From IMG/VR virus record IMGVR_UViG_3300042516_002090, positions 1-64,000 of that record: a stretch of 64,000 nucleotides of DNA. The stretch is one strand, 5' to 3'. Positions 1 to 7,299 of the stretch are shown one piece after another. Position numbers and translations under genes: made by a program. A model generated the notes under the pieces. The model worked only from the letters and a program-made list of their open reading frames with translations, had not been told where the DNA came from and did not search any database. Each line of letters starts with the position of its first letter. Position 1 is the stretch's first letter. Source of the DNA: a virus.

Positions 1-750
1 CCCCCTCCCACCCCGACCGCCACGCCCATGCCCCGAAGTCGATTTGGCAACACGGGTACCCTCTATTTGTGGCCAGTCTCGATGCCTGATCTGTCGCAAC
101 ATGCTCTCGCCTACAATCTGCGCGGATAAAATGACAGCCTGTGCGCGGATAAACACAGCGCATTGTATCGACAGCTGTTTGTCTCTCACCGGCGGAGCAA
201 TCGCACTTTTGCTCTGACATTCAGTACATTATATTTCGCGTCCCATACGTGTGTATTTACTGCTCTATGTATTGCATCCTGATCATGCAACAAATGCCAG
301 GCTAAACGTCATGAAACGCCCGCACAAACGCCCGCAAAACTGCTCGAAAATGTGATGGATTTTTAAAAAATTTCTAGCAATGACGCGGCTTGTAGAAGGT
401 TTGCTTGCTTTGCTTAAGGTAATCCTGAAATGGGAATTCTGAACGTGTGTGCGTGCGTGAGTTACTTAACTGCTCTTTACCTTATTTCTTTACTGATTGC
501 TGTCTCTTTACTCTGGTAATAAGGGAAGAAATGTGCTGATTTGCCCGCGCATGGCCTGTGCTGACTCGCTGAATTGACATGGCCTGTAGAATGCATGTTG
601 CTAATTTAGTCAATGTTTATCAGCATTCCAAAAAAATTTCGCTCTGTAGTAATTTTTTTCTTGCTGTCATTCAATGAATTACACGATTTCTTTATTTAGA
701 TGATAAATTAGATGTCGAATTAGACAAAACTTGTATATATATTTGGCGCC
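1..750. other. non-coding left region with short direct repeats
   Basis: No convincing gene is seen in these 750 bases. The first 30 bases are almost pure C on this strand, unlike the rest of the window. A 12-base direct repeat TGCGCGGATAAA occurs at 119-130 and 142-153, and CATGGCCTGT occurs at 550-559 and 578-587. A weak promoter-like pair (TTTTG at 207-211, 18 bases, TATATTTC at 230-237) is present. GAATGC (590-595 area) and GCATTC (about 634) could form a loose stem. The repeats resemble iterons or regulator sites, but this is inference. Confidence 0.4.
738..745 (+). promoter_or_regulatory. -7 promoter box of first early operon
   Basis: TATATTTG matches the Bacteroidota -7 consensus TAnnTTTG exactly and ends five bases before the first ATG. 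No good TTG is found 19-21 bases upstream, so an activator may be needed. The position predicts a transcript starting at or next to the start codon. Confidence 0.5.
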
Positions 751-954
751 ATGAAACAATTACAACACACTCTCGGAAGTCTGCTAGTATTCACAGCAGT
801 ACTTTTCTTTTTCGTTTGTACCTACGCATCAGCATTGTTTGCTGTATCACAAACCGGAGGACATCAGGCATACATGTTTGGCATTACAGCAGTATGCTTC
901 GTTTGTCTACGCGAGTCACTTCGTTTGCTTGTATCAATTCACAATAACAAATAA
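751..954 (+). CDS. small two-helix membrane protein
   Basis: A 67-residue protein I do not recognise. Residues about 8-33 form one hydrophobic segment and residues about 41-63 a second, so it is probably an inner-membrane hairpin protein. It is the first gene after the -7 box at 738-745, with only five bases between box and ATG. The next gene starts just after its stop. Early phage membrane proteins of this size often modify the host envelope or block superinfection, but nothing in the sequence proves that here. Confidence 0.6.
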   Translation: MKQLQHTLGSLLVFTAVLFFFVCTYASALFAVSQTGGHQAYMFGITAVCFVCLRESLRLLVSIHNNK

Positions 955-955
955 C

Positions 956-1312
956 ATGAAAATAGCATTTCACTTAGCCCGCGGAAAAAACTTCATGCAT
1001 TGGCAAATTAAGCATGATGATGGTAGTATTACCTACATTAATCCTGAGCATTCAGATTTGATTCTTCACAATTGTACTTTGAAGAATCAGAAGTCTGCAT
1101 CGGCTCGCATCTACAATGGTGGTGAAAAGAATCGCTGTGCATGGATAGAATTCGACTCTTTCGAGATCATTCCTTCTGCCGGTTATACATCAGCTGTGCA
1201 AGTCCGTTTCAACCCGCGCATTTGCCCTACATGGATAGTACAAGGCAAAGGTGAGCAAGACGGCCGCAAATTCGCTTCTATTCGTTCAAACAATAGTAAA
1301 CTTTACATCTAA
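956..1312 (+). CDS. hypothetical early protein
   Basis: 118 residues, not recognised. The ATG at 956 is preferred over an upstream in-frame TTG because the longer form would overlap the previous gene almost fully. The protein is soluble, rich in aromatic and basic residues, and ends in a basic stretch (GRKFASIRSNNSKLYI). It follows the previous stop by one base, which suggests one transcript and coupled translation. Confidence 0.6.
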   Translation: MKIAFHLARGKNFMHWQIKHDDGSITYINPEHSDLILHNCTLKNQKSASARIYNGGEKNRCAWIEFDSFEIIPSAGYTSAVQVRFNPRICPTWIVQGKGEQDGRKFASIRSNNSKLYI

Positions 1313-1322
1313 TACTTATCAC

Positions 1323-1619
1323 ATGAAAACAAAGCAAATCGTGGACGCGTACGTTAACGCAATTCAGACTGGCAATTGGGATTATCCCGAAGGCAGTAAC
1401 TTCGAAAGTGTATTGGAAATTTATCGACTCGTCAGAGAAGGCAAGACAATATACATGTTCGCTCGTCAAGCCGTTATTCGTTACGGCACAATTACGGGCG
1501 GAGTCATGGCATTCGGAGGAATTTCACATGTATCGCATTCGACGCGGAAGGCAATTCGCGATGGTGTAAAGTATGCCGAAAATGCGAAAGTGTACACCAA
1601 CATAAATCCTAATGTTTAA
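1323..1619 (+). CDS. hypothetical early protein
   Basis: 98 residues, not recognised. The ATG at 1323 is chosen because it starts ten bases after the previous stop; longer starts run into the upstream gene. The N-terminal half looks helical, the centre is glycine-rich (YGTITGGVMAFGG), and the C-terminal part is again helical. No signal peptide or clear membrane helix. Confidence 0.6.
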   Translation: MKTKQIVDAYVNAIQTGNWDYPEGSNFESVLEIYRLVREGKTIYMFARQAVIRYGTITGGVMAFGGISHVSHSTRKAIRDGVKYAENAKVYTNINPNV

Positions 1620-1639
1620 TCCGAAAATCAATCCATCAC

Positions 1640-1846
1640 ATGAAAATTACGTTTAAAAAACTAGATTCTGAAGTCTATTTTGTCACTAATGGCAACACAG
1701 CATTGAATGCGTACGTTCGTTACTCAAAGGCAAATAAACACTATTGCGTAGATGCCGGCAGTACTTACTTCGAAGTAAATTCAATTGCAGACTTCAAAAA
1801 AGCTATTGCAAACCGATTTAATTCACTAACAAAATTCGAAATCTAA
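1640..1846 (+). CDS. hypothetical early protein
   Basis: 68 residues, not recognised. Alternating hydrophobic and polar residues suggest a small beta-rich domain (KLDSEVYFVTNGNTALNAYV) followed by a helix (IADFKKAIANRF). It lies in the same operon, with a 20-base gap before and four bases after it. Confidence 0.55.
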   Translation: MKITFKKLDSEVYFVTNGNTALNAYVRYSKANKHYCVDAGSTYFEVNSIADFKKAIANRFNSLTKFEI

Positions 1847-1850
1847 TACC

Positions 1851-2648
1851 ATGAAAAAAATTCTCAGCAATGGCTATTCCAATGCCAAAACAGCTAAAAA
1901 TGTACGCGAGTCGGTTATACTTTACCTTGCGCCATTTACACAAAATTCACAAGGCATAAACCTTTGCCCAAAGGCTAGCAAGGGCTGTATTGAAGGCTGT
2001 CTATTCACATCAGGCTTAGCAAGTGTATACGCGACTATTAATAACGCACGAATTGCGCGAACAGAATACTTCCTTTCCAATCGTAATGAATTCCTTCAGC
2101 AGATCATTAAAGAGATGAATTCTGCTTCTAAGAGGGCAAATGGCGAATTGGCCGTTCGTTTAAACGGCACAAGCGACGTGAAGCTAGTTGAAATGGCAGT
2201 TAGTACTGGTCTTCCAATCGCTTCCAATATCGTGTTCTACGATTACACCAAAATTTTGAAGAAAGCAGGTGAAAGAGTACTGCCGACAGGCCATAGGTAC
2301 ATGGTGACATTCTCACGTTCTGAGACGAATGAAAGCGAAATGTTGGAACATCTTCGTGCCGGAGGAGTCGCGGCTGTCGTATTTGATAAATTGCCAACGT
2401 CGTACATGGGATTCCCCGTAGTAGATGGCGACGAACGTGACGACCTGATGCTAGACGTCCCTAAAGGCACAATTCTCGGACTGAAGGCAAAAGGAAAGGC
2501 TAAACATGACATGAGCGGATTCGTAGTAAGCGAAAGTATTGCTCGAATGACTATGGAAGAGCGTGCCGAATTCGAGCAATTAAAACTCGAAATTAAGGCA
2601 ATCGCCAATGGTGACTTTTCAAGCGAATTAAAGGCAATTAGCGAATAA
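1851..2648 (+). CDS. gp88-like / DUF7227-type phage protein
   Basis: 265 residues. The N-terminal part reads SVILYLAPFTQNSQGINLCP, followed by ASKGCIEGCLFTSG, and then a region rich in R, E and F. This is the pattern of the phage gp88 family, in which cysteines of the form C-x6-C-x3-C follow a short strand and are followed by conserved N, R and T residues. The biochemical role of the family is not established. The central part (LPIASNIVFYDYTKILKK and after) looks like an alpha/beta domain. It is one of the few widely shared genes in this early block. I am fairly sure of the family and have no basis for a function. Confidence 0.6.
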   Translation: MKKILSNGYSNAKTAKNVRESVILYLAPFTQNSQGINLCPKASKGCIEGCLFTSGLASVYATINNARIARTEYFLSNRNEFLQQIIKEMNSASKRANGELAVRLNGTSDVKLVEMAVSTGLPIASNIVFYDYTKILKKAGERVLPTGHRYMVTFSRSETNESEMLEHLRAGGVAAVVFDKLPTSYMGFPVVDGDERDDLMLDVPKGTILGLKAKGKAKHDMSGFVVSESIARMTMEERAEFEQLKLEIKAIANGDFSSELKAISE

Positions 2649-2674
2649 ATCATAAACAAATAAATCCAGTACAA

Positions 2675-3046
2675 ATGAAAATTACATTCACAAACGAAGA
2701 ATCACAGCAACATTTCTTGTCTGCAATGTGCAACGGCCTTGGTTACATTTCCGATTACGGCCTTCAATTAAGTTACAAAGAAGCAGAGTACAAATCTGCA
2801 AAAAAGAAGCTAGAATCCCCATGTTGGGAGGACGTACTGCTTCAGATTCTTATCGACGGCAATTCCCTATCCCTTTATGATGGTAATGACGACGTGACGC
2901 ACACCATTACAATTCAAGACGTATACAATCGCTTGCCGGAAACACCAATGCGACATCTAATGGACATGGTAAATCAGCAAGATGATGCAGTTACTGCGGA
3001 TGTAATACTTCAAACAATATTCCTTGAGGAAGTAATCTACGGCTAA
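2675..3046 (+). CDS. hypothetical early protein
   Basis: 123 residues, acidic, not recognised. The C-terminal half is helical (DVYNRLPETPMRHLMDMVNQ). Its stop codon at 3044-3046 is directly followed by the predicted hammerhead ribozyme at 3047, so its mRNA would end with a ribozyme-generated 3' end if cleavage occurs. Confidence 0.6.
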   Translation: MKITFTNEESQQHFLSAMCNGLGYISDYGLQLSYKEAEYKSAKKKLESPCWEDVLLQILIDGNSLSLYDGNDDVTHTITIQDVYNRLPETPMRHLMDMVNQQDDAVTADVILQTIFLEEVIYG

Positions 3047-3099
3047 GGTTAACTGACGATGGCTTTATTAGCCGAAACTGCCTTCGGGCAGTCTTAACC
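3047..3099 (+). ncRNA. hammerhead ribozyme candidate (type I)
   Basis: The 53 bases fold as a three-way junction with the hammerhead core in the right order. Stem I is GGTTAA (3047-3052) with TTAACC (3094-3099). The core CTGACGA (3053-3059) matches CUGANGA. Stem II is GGCT (3061-3064) with AGCC (3070-3073) and loop TTATT. The core GAA is 3074-3076. Stem III is ACTGCC (3077-3082) with GGCAGT (3087-3092), capped by TTCG. C3093 is the cleavage-site nucleotide after GU, giving the classic GUC triplet. The open stem is stem I, so the type would be I. One oddity is T3060, an extra unpaired base between A9 and stem II. The element begins right after a stop codon and ends 16 bases before the next ATG. 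The match is seen in sequence; activity is untested. Confidence 0.75.
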
Positions 3100-3115
3100 A
3101 CAAAAAACAATTCAA

Positions 3116-3283
3116 ATGAAAAAGGCAGTTATTTTTTTGGTAGTGTTCATTGCATCACTATTTCTAGCATCAGAATTCGACAAGGAAGTACTACTTATCG
3201 AGTGTGTACAAGAAACGCAAGGTAGCGACGCGGACTGCGAAGAATGCTACGTTAAAGTATATGGTAAACCTTCAAACGATTAA
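3116..3283 (+). CDS. small secreted or membrane-anchored protein
   Basis: 55 residues starting at ATG 3116. It opens with a clear signal peptide or single membrane helix (MKKAVIFLVVFIASLFLAS). A short acidic mature part follows, with cysteines at about positions 30, 41 and 44 (ECV, DADCEECY), which could form disulfides outside the inner membrane. It lies 16 bases after the hammerhead element, so cleavage there would leave it with a 22-base A-rich leader. Function unknown; a small exported early phage protein could alter the cell envelope. Confidence 0.7.
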   Translation: MKKAVIFLVVFIASLFLASEFDKEVLLIECVQETQGSDADCEECYVKVYGKPSND

Positions 3284-3287
3284 ACAC

Positions 3288-3407
3288 ATGAAAGAAGAAA
3301 CACTTATCGCATTGCTCAATTATATCGAGTACTGGACTTCCGATGATCATGAAAGAAGTCAGATGAAGCAAGCCCTAATCGATTTCATAAACGAAGTACA
3401 TCAATAA
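3288..3407 (+). CDS. small hypothetical protein
   Basis: 39 residues from ATG 3288, four bases after the previous stop. An earlier in-frame start would overlap the secreted small protein and is rejected. Largely helical and amphipathic (ALLNYIEYWTSDDHERSQMK). Not recognised. Confidence 0.5.
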   Translation: MKEETLIALLNYIEYWTSDDHERSQMKQALIDFINEVHQ

Positions 3408-3428
3408 ACAATTAATACAATAAACAAG

Positions 3429-3941
3429 ATGACAACTCATCAACAAAACATCATCGACTCTTTAGTCGCAGAATTCAACAGAATCAACACACCAATCCCT
3501 AATGGATTCGCTCGAATCGGCGAGGCACTCGAACATTGTGACGAATGGAATTGCCTTGTAGCTGGAGTAAGAGCATGCAACGCAAGGTTTGAATACCTAC
3601 GCGAGGAAATGATTGAAACCGATTTCTTTCGACTTAAGGAAGAATGTAGGCTTGCCGGGCTTGATGGTATTCGCATCACGATGGGCGACGATTATATCGC
3701 GCTCGATGTAGATGGTGATTGGATTCACACGGATGATAGAATTACAATCTACTACAGATTCGAAAGGAAGCACCATAGCAGTAGTACAAACAAATCGATT
3801 GATGAATTCAAACAAATCCGAATTCATTCATATCAGGCCTCATCTACTTACGCGGATGACTTCGCGTCCATAGACAGCTTGTTTCAACACGGCACATTCT
3901 TCCGCAATTGGACGAAACTCATAGAAAAGTCACGCAAATAA
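3429..3941 (+). CDS. hypothetical early protein
   Basis: 170 residues, soluble, not recognised. The N-terminal half appears helical. The centre is beta-rich with acidic loops (MGDDYIALDVDGDWIHTDDR). The start ATG is preceded by AATAAACAAG, an A-rich context seen again before the next gene and typical of this phage in place of a Shine-Dalgarno sequence. Confidence 0.6.
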   Translation: MTTHQQNIIDSLVAEFNRINTPIPNGFARIGEALEHCDEWNCLVAGVRACNARFEYLREEMIETDFFRLKEECRLAGLDGIRITMGDDYIALDVDGDWIHTDDRITIYYRFERKHHSSSTNKSIDEFKQIRIHSYQASSTYADDFASIDSLFQHGTFFRNWTKLIEKSRK

Positions 3942-3966
3942 TTAAACTCAATAAACAATAAACAAG

Positions 3967-4233
3967 ATGTTACATAACGAACACCTATCGAAAGCAGACG
4001 AGTCATACGAAATTCGTCACGACAACAATGGCAATGCTATTCACGTCTACATTAAAGATGGCGAAGCCATCATCTTCCCTACACTTCATGACTTTGTAAT
4101 GCGTGTATACTACGGACAAGACGTTGAACGTTTCTACCTAGAAGAGGATAGCCTATCCGCTATGTACGACGAGTCAGCATATGACTACTACACGCTGAAA
4201 GGCCAATACTATGTCGAATCCATCAACAATTAA
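3967..4233 (+). CDS. hypothetical early protein
   Basis: 88 residues, acidic and tyrosine-rich near the end (YDESAYDYYTLKGQYY). Not recognised. It shares the upstream context AATAAACAAG with the previous gene, so the two are probably initiated in the same way. Confidence 0.55.
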   Translation: MLHNEHLSKADESYEIRHDNNGNAIHVYIKDGEAIIFPTLHDFVMRVYYGQDVERFYLEEDSLSAMYDESAYDYYTLKGQYYVESINN

Positions 4234-4244
4234 ACACAACTCAG

Positions 4245-4478
4245 ATGAAAATTCTATTCTTCGCGACAATGCTTGTCGCACATCAGCACTCAGCTGAAAT
4301 GAAATTCCGTGAAATGCAAGACGATGGATTAATCGTGTACGAAGGTGACGACATCGATACTGGCAATGCCATGTTTACCATCATGCTTCCTGATACGACT
4401 ATTAACTATGCGTACAAAGGTGAAGTAATGGAATACATCAGCACCGGGACATTCGAGTATAATGACTTCTTAAAATAA
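4245..4478 (+). CDS. hypothetical early protein
   Basis: 77 residues, not recognised. The N-terminus is mildly hydrophobic (MKILFFATMLVAHQHS) but then passes into an amphipathic helix (EMKFREMQDDGL) and short strands, so export is uncertain. Eleven bases separate it from the previous gene and five from the next. Confidence 0.5.
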   Translation: MKILFFATMLVAHQHSAEMKFREMQDDGLIVYEGDDIDTGNAMFTIMLPDTTINYAYKGEVMEYISTGTFEYNDFLK

Positions 4479-4483
4479 ACACC

Positions 4484-4681
4484 ATGAACATAATGAACAG
4501 CGACGAAAAATTCAAAATCTACGACCGCGTAATGGCAGTCATAGTAATCATTGCAGTAGTGGCAATGCTACTTACATCATGCACAACATCACGTCACTCA
4601 GGCTATCAAGACCATCTGAGAAGCACCCACCACACTAATTGGGTAAAGCAAGACAACGGTGGCTGTGGATGGCATAATTAA
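4484..4681 (+). CDS. small predicted lipoprotein
   Basis: 65 residues. A positively charged start is followed by a hydrophobic stretch (AVIVIIAVVAMLLTSC) ending in LTSC, a good lipobox, so the mature protein would begin at Cys about 33 and be lipid-anchored. The mature part is only about 32 residues and ends in NWVKQDNGGCGWHN. A second in-frame ATG at 4493 is possible. Small phage lipoproteins are often superinfection-exclusion factors or outer spanin subunits; no partner identifies this one. Confidence 0.6.
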   Translation: MNIMNSDEKFKIYDRVMAVIVIIAVVAMLLTSCTTSRHSGYQDHLRSTHHTNWVKQDNGGCGWHN

Positions 4682-4700
4682 CCCTTAAAACTAAAACGAA

Positions 4701-5039
4701 ATGGGATTCTTTTCATTCAAAACTCAAGACACCAATCGGAGTATACCAAGCCGATACAGCTGTCGCAAAACATTCAAAGTGTTCATGCACGATAACGCTG
4801 GCAATGTTTACCCTGAGACCAACTACGAAGGCTACGGCACGTTTGGAGGCATGGACTACTATGAACTGCTTGCAAAAATGAACGGCCTTGCGGATCGATA
4901 TGACGCGATTCGAGCATACTGCGACAAGACTGATGGATTACTTTATCCAAACCTAACCGAGTCAGAGGACTGGCAATGGCGCAACGAACGGACAAGCGAA
5001 TGTCCTAACCAAGGCTACTTCTACGACTCAGCAAATTAA
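4701..5039 (+). CDS. hypothetical early protein
   Basis: 112 residues, not recognised. It starts with MGFFSF and contains a tyrosine- and glycine-rich centre (YEGYGTFGGMDYYELLAKM) and a C-terminal aromatic stretch. It ends 13 bases before a perfect inverted repeat at 5053-5086. Confidence 0.55.
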   Translation: MGFFSFKTQDTNRSIPSRYSCRKTFKVFMHDNAGNVYPETNYEGYGTFGGMDYYELLAKMNGLADRYDAIRAYCDKTDGLLYPNLTESEDWQWRNERTSECPNQGYFYDSAN

Positions 5040-5052
5040 CAACTCTTAACAA

Positions 5053-5086
5053 GTGGGTGCAGTATTTAAACTTATATTGCACCCAC
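5053..5086 (+). repeat. perfect 9-base inverted repeat
   Basis: GTGGGTGCA (5053-5061) and TGCACCCAC (5078-5086) are exact inverse complements around a 16-base AT-rich spacer. The spacer ends in TTATATTG, close to a -7 box. No T-run follows, so it is a poor terminator. An operator or a structured mRNA leader of the following gene is more likely. It lies between two early genes. Confidence 0.5.
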
Positions 5087-5106
5087 ATTTAAACACTAAC
5101 AGCGTC

Positions 5107-5301
5107 ATGAAGAAAGAAACAATTACCAATCACAAGCCTATTTCAGAAGATGTCGCCGACTCAATTAAGGCATTGTTGCCCGAATCGCTTTGGGTTACGG
5201 ACTTCGCAAAGGCAGTCGCGCACATACTTGCTGACGAGTATGGCGAACACAACTACGAAACGTTTATCGACGAATTAAAAAAACAGCTAAACAATAAATA
5301 A
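5107..5301 (+). CDS. hypothetical early protein
   Basis: 64 residues from ATG 5107. A GTG at 5053 is rejected because it lies in the inverted repeat. Mostly helical and acidic (LPESLWVTDFAKAVAHILAD). Not recognised. The inverted repeat 20 bases upstream may control it. Confidence 0.55.
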   Translation: MKKETITNHKPISEDVADSIKALLPESLWVTDFAKAVAHILADEYGEHNYETFIDELKKQLNNK

Positions 5302-5315
5302 AAACAAAAACAGCT

Positions 5316-5810
5316 ATGGCAAACATGTGCTACAATTATGTTACCTGTACTGGGAGTGCAGAGAGCATTGCAAAACTGAAACAAACCTTACTAGATGGCC
5401 GTGAATACATGCGGACGCATCTTCAAGCAACAGACCTAGGAGTCGACCTACAAGAGGGCGCATTCTTCGAAATTGAAATAGGCGACGAGACTGATTGCAG
5501 TCTGCAATTCAGCTACGAAACAAAGTGGGCGCCAAATCTGCTCGACCTAGCAGAAGTGTGCAAGATGCACAACGTATCAGCAGTAAACGAGTACACCGAG
5601 TGTGGATTCGAAATCTACGGCAAGGCCACAATTACACCTGATGGATTGGTCGACGACGACGAAGTACCGGGTGACTTCCTTGAACTGATTGAGTATATCG
5701 AGGACGAGGGATGCTACGAATACAATGGCATTCAGCATGAGACGATAGGCGACGCAATTGAAGAACACTATGAAGAATGGAAGAAATCACAACCAAAAAC
5801 TACAAACTAA
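5316..5810 (+). CDS. YubB/DUF1281-like ferredoxin-fold protein
   Basis: 164 residues. The start MANMCYNYVTCTGSAESI resembles the start of YubB-type proteins (M-x-N-x-C-x-N-x-L/V-x-[VIT]-x-G), which have a ferredoxin-like fold and occur on plasmids and phages. A second region, FSYETKWAPNLLDLAEVCK, fits the family pattern of aromatic residues followed by a helix. The rest is strongly acidic (VDDDEVPGDFLELIEYIEDE). The molecular role of the family is unclear. The stop overlaps the next ATG. Confidence 0.55.
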   Translation: MANMCYNYVTCTGSAESIAKLKQTLLDGREYMRTHLQATDLGVDLQEGAFFEIEIGDETDCSLQFSYETKWAPNLLDLAEVCKMHNVSAVNEYTECGFEIYGKATITPDGLVDDDEVPGDFLELIEYIEDEGCYEYNGIQHETIGDAIEEHYEEWKKSQPKTTN

Positions 5811-6055
5811 TGGAAGATATCATGAAGGACTTCACCAAGCAACTCAAGAGGAGGTTGCTAGGCAAAAAGATTGTTGCAATCAGATACATGAGCGACAAGG
5901 AAAAAACCTTGTTCGGATGGCACAGCAAGCCATTAATTATCATTCTTGACGATAACACGTTTTTGATACCTCAGGCCGACGACGAGGGGAATGATGGAGG
6001 TGCATTAGCTATGGTCAATGGTCAAGAGTTTAACGTAATACCAGTAACCTATTAA
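5810..6055 (+). CDS. hypothetical early protein
   Basis: 81 residues from ATG 5810, which overlaps the preceding stop as TAATG. Longer in-frame starts from 5777 would overlap the upstream gene. The N-terminus is basic and helical (MKDFTKQLKRRLLGKKI); the C-terminal half is beta-like and acidic. Not recognised. Confidence 0.5.
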   Translation: MEDIMKDFTKQLKRRLLGKKIVAIRYMSDKEKTLFGWHSKPLIIILDDNTFLIPQADDEGNDGGALAMVNGQEFNVIPVTY

Positions 6056-6068
6056 TCCAATAAGAGTC

Positions 6069-6341
6069 ATGAAAGATATCACATCATTTCACCACTATGG
6101 TTTTGCCGAATGGCTAAACGAGGCTTGCAAAGAGCAAGAGAATCAAACCCTAAACGTAAGAGTCTACTACGACGACGTCGAAGAGTGCTACTACATCGAC
6201 ATTCACAATGCTGATGATCTAGATGAGTTTAATGCACTAGAGTCCTTCCACTATATAGACGTGCCGGAAATACAGCACGACGTAGCGGAGGCAATGAATC
6301 AATTTCCAATTCACATAAATCTAATTCGCAATGACAACTGA
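6069..6341 (+). CDS. hypothetical early protein
   Basis: 90 residues, strongly acidic (VYYDDVEECYYIDIHNADD), not recognised. It overlaps the next gene by 11 bases, so the two are translationally coupled. The charge is like that of DNA-mimic or inhibitor proteins, but many unrelated phage proteins look similar. Confidence 0.55.
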   Translation: MKDITSFHHYGFAEWLNEACKEQENQTLNVRVYYDDVEECYYIDIHNADDLDEFNALESFHYIDVPEIQHDVAEAMNQFPIHINLIRNDN

Positions 6342-6522
6342 AGAAGAAGTAATTGAATTCATCCAACGCACAATCATGGACGAATGGCGAGTGGTCATGA
6401 AGTATGAAGCCCAACTTAAAAAGCCGGAATGGGAAGGCGACAAAATCATTCAGGACTGCGTAGATAATGCCAAGGAGCGCATCAAAATTTTTACAATAAT
6501 CTTAAACAAGTTTGAACAATGA
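6331..6522 (+). CDS. small helical protein
   Basis: 63 residues, almost entirely predicted helix with alternating charge (TEEEVIEFIQRTIMDEWR, NAKERIKIFTIILNKFEQ), perhaps a short coiled coil. Overlaps both neighbours (11 bases upstream, ATGA downstream). Not recognised. Confidence 0.5.
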   Translation: MTTEEEVIEFIQRTIMDEWRVVMKYEAQLKKPEWEGDKIIQDCVDNAKERIKIFTIILNKFEQ

Positions 6523-6869
6523 AATACCACAACTATGACGATTGGAAACTATCCAACCCCGACGACGATGGCCACTACATCGAAGATACCGACGCCATTC
6601 AAGAGGACGTCTACTTCAAGTACCTTCACAATCGTGACAGACGCTGGGCATACGGAGTGATAAACAAGGACGGGTATTCAATTACCATTACAAAGTACAC
6701 ATCGATTCCGGCCATCGACGTTGATTGGATGGACGCCACCGAGTTTAATCAGAACGACGAGACTAGCCGCTTGCGTATACACTACAAGCAATTCACCTTC
6801 ATTGACAGGGACGAGTTCGTCGAGGCGTACAAGGATGCCATAAACCAACTAAACAAAGTAATGCTGTGA
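6519..6869 (+). CDS. hypothetical early protein
   Basis: 116 residues, acidic and aromatic (MKYHNYDDWKLSNPDDDGHY). The start overlaps the previous stop (ATGA) and the stop overlaps a GTG at 6866 (GTGA). Not recognised. Confidence 0.55.
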   Translation: MKYHNYDDWKLSNPDDDGHYIEDTDAIQEDVYFKYLHNRDRRWAYGVINKDGYSITITKYTSIPAIDVDWMDATEFNQNDETSRLRIHYKQFTFIDRDEFVEAYKDAINQLNKVML

Positions 6870-6934
6870 GAAGGCTCTTGGACAGCATAGTGTTTACCCT
6901 AATGATGTGGCTCTTAAAAGATATAGACAAATGA
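6866..6934 (+). CDS. possible 22-residue coupling peptide
   Basis: A GTG-started frame of 22 codons that exactly bridges two genes. Its start overlaps the upstream stop (GTGA), and its stop overlaps the ATG of the next gene (ATGA at 6931-6934). The peptide is hydrophobic in the centre (LLDSIVFTLMMWLL). The reciprocal overlaps suggest ribosomes travel through it. It may serve coupling rather than make a functional protein. Confidence 0.35.
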   Translation: MRRLLDSIVFTLMMWLLKDIDK

Positions 6935-7251
6935 TAATAGACTATCGTACTGGCGACGACATCGTCGCAATCAAAGACCATTCACAGGGTGTGTTCCTCA
7001 AAGGGGATGTGTTCACGGCCATGGCTCTGCAAAGAAACAGCTGTGGATGCATTCTCGTTGTGGACATCGGATTGAAATCTGACAGGCCATTTACCAAGTG
7101 TCCTGTGTGCGACATGAACGACGAGAAGACCGACAACGTGTGGTGGGTTGACGCCCGTGCGTTTCGCAAGCTGCTGACTAAATCAGAGGAGGCCGACCTC
7201 GCGGACGTGCTTGCCGGGGTGTTCTCTGAGGAACTAAATAGTCTTAATTAG
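6931..7251 (+). CDS. small cysteine-containing protein, possible zinc binder
   Basis: 106 residues from ATG 6931, preferred over a GTG at 6907 because it overlaps the stop of the bridging frame. Four cysteines (NSCGC, then KCPVCDM) could bind one zinc. They lie between a beta-rich N-terminal half (DDIVAIKDHSQGVFLKGDVF), like a small SH3-type barrel, and a helical acidic tail. Probably a small nucleic-acid or protein-binding adaptor; exact function unknown. Confidence 0.5.
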   Translation: MIIDYRTGDDIVAIKDHSQGVFLKGDVFTAMALQRNSCGCILVVDIGLKSDRPFTKCPVCDMNDEKTDNVWWVDARAFRKLLTKSEEADLADVLAGVFSEELNSLN

Positions 7252-7262
7252 ATTGGGATCAA

Positions 7263-7291
7263 TTGATACCATTGAAGTTACACTATATTTG
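7263..7291 (+). promoter_or_regulatory. early promoter before 7300 gene
   Basis: TTG at 7263-7265, 18 bases, TATATTTG at 7284-7291. The ATG follows after eight bases. It starts a new transcription unit inside the early block, after the gene ending at 7251. Confidence 0.6.
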
Positions 7292-7299
7292 CAATCTAA

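Noticed and set aside
6241-6260. CTGATGATCTAGATGAG as a second hammerhead core
   Set aside because: Core-like bases only; no GAA core, no stems and no cleavage triplet in the right places, and it lies inside a gene.
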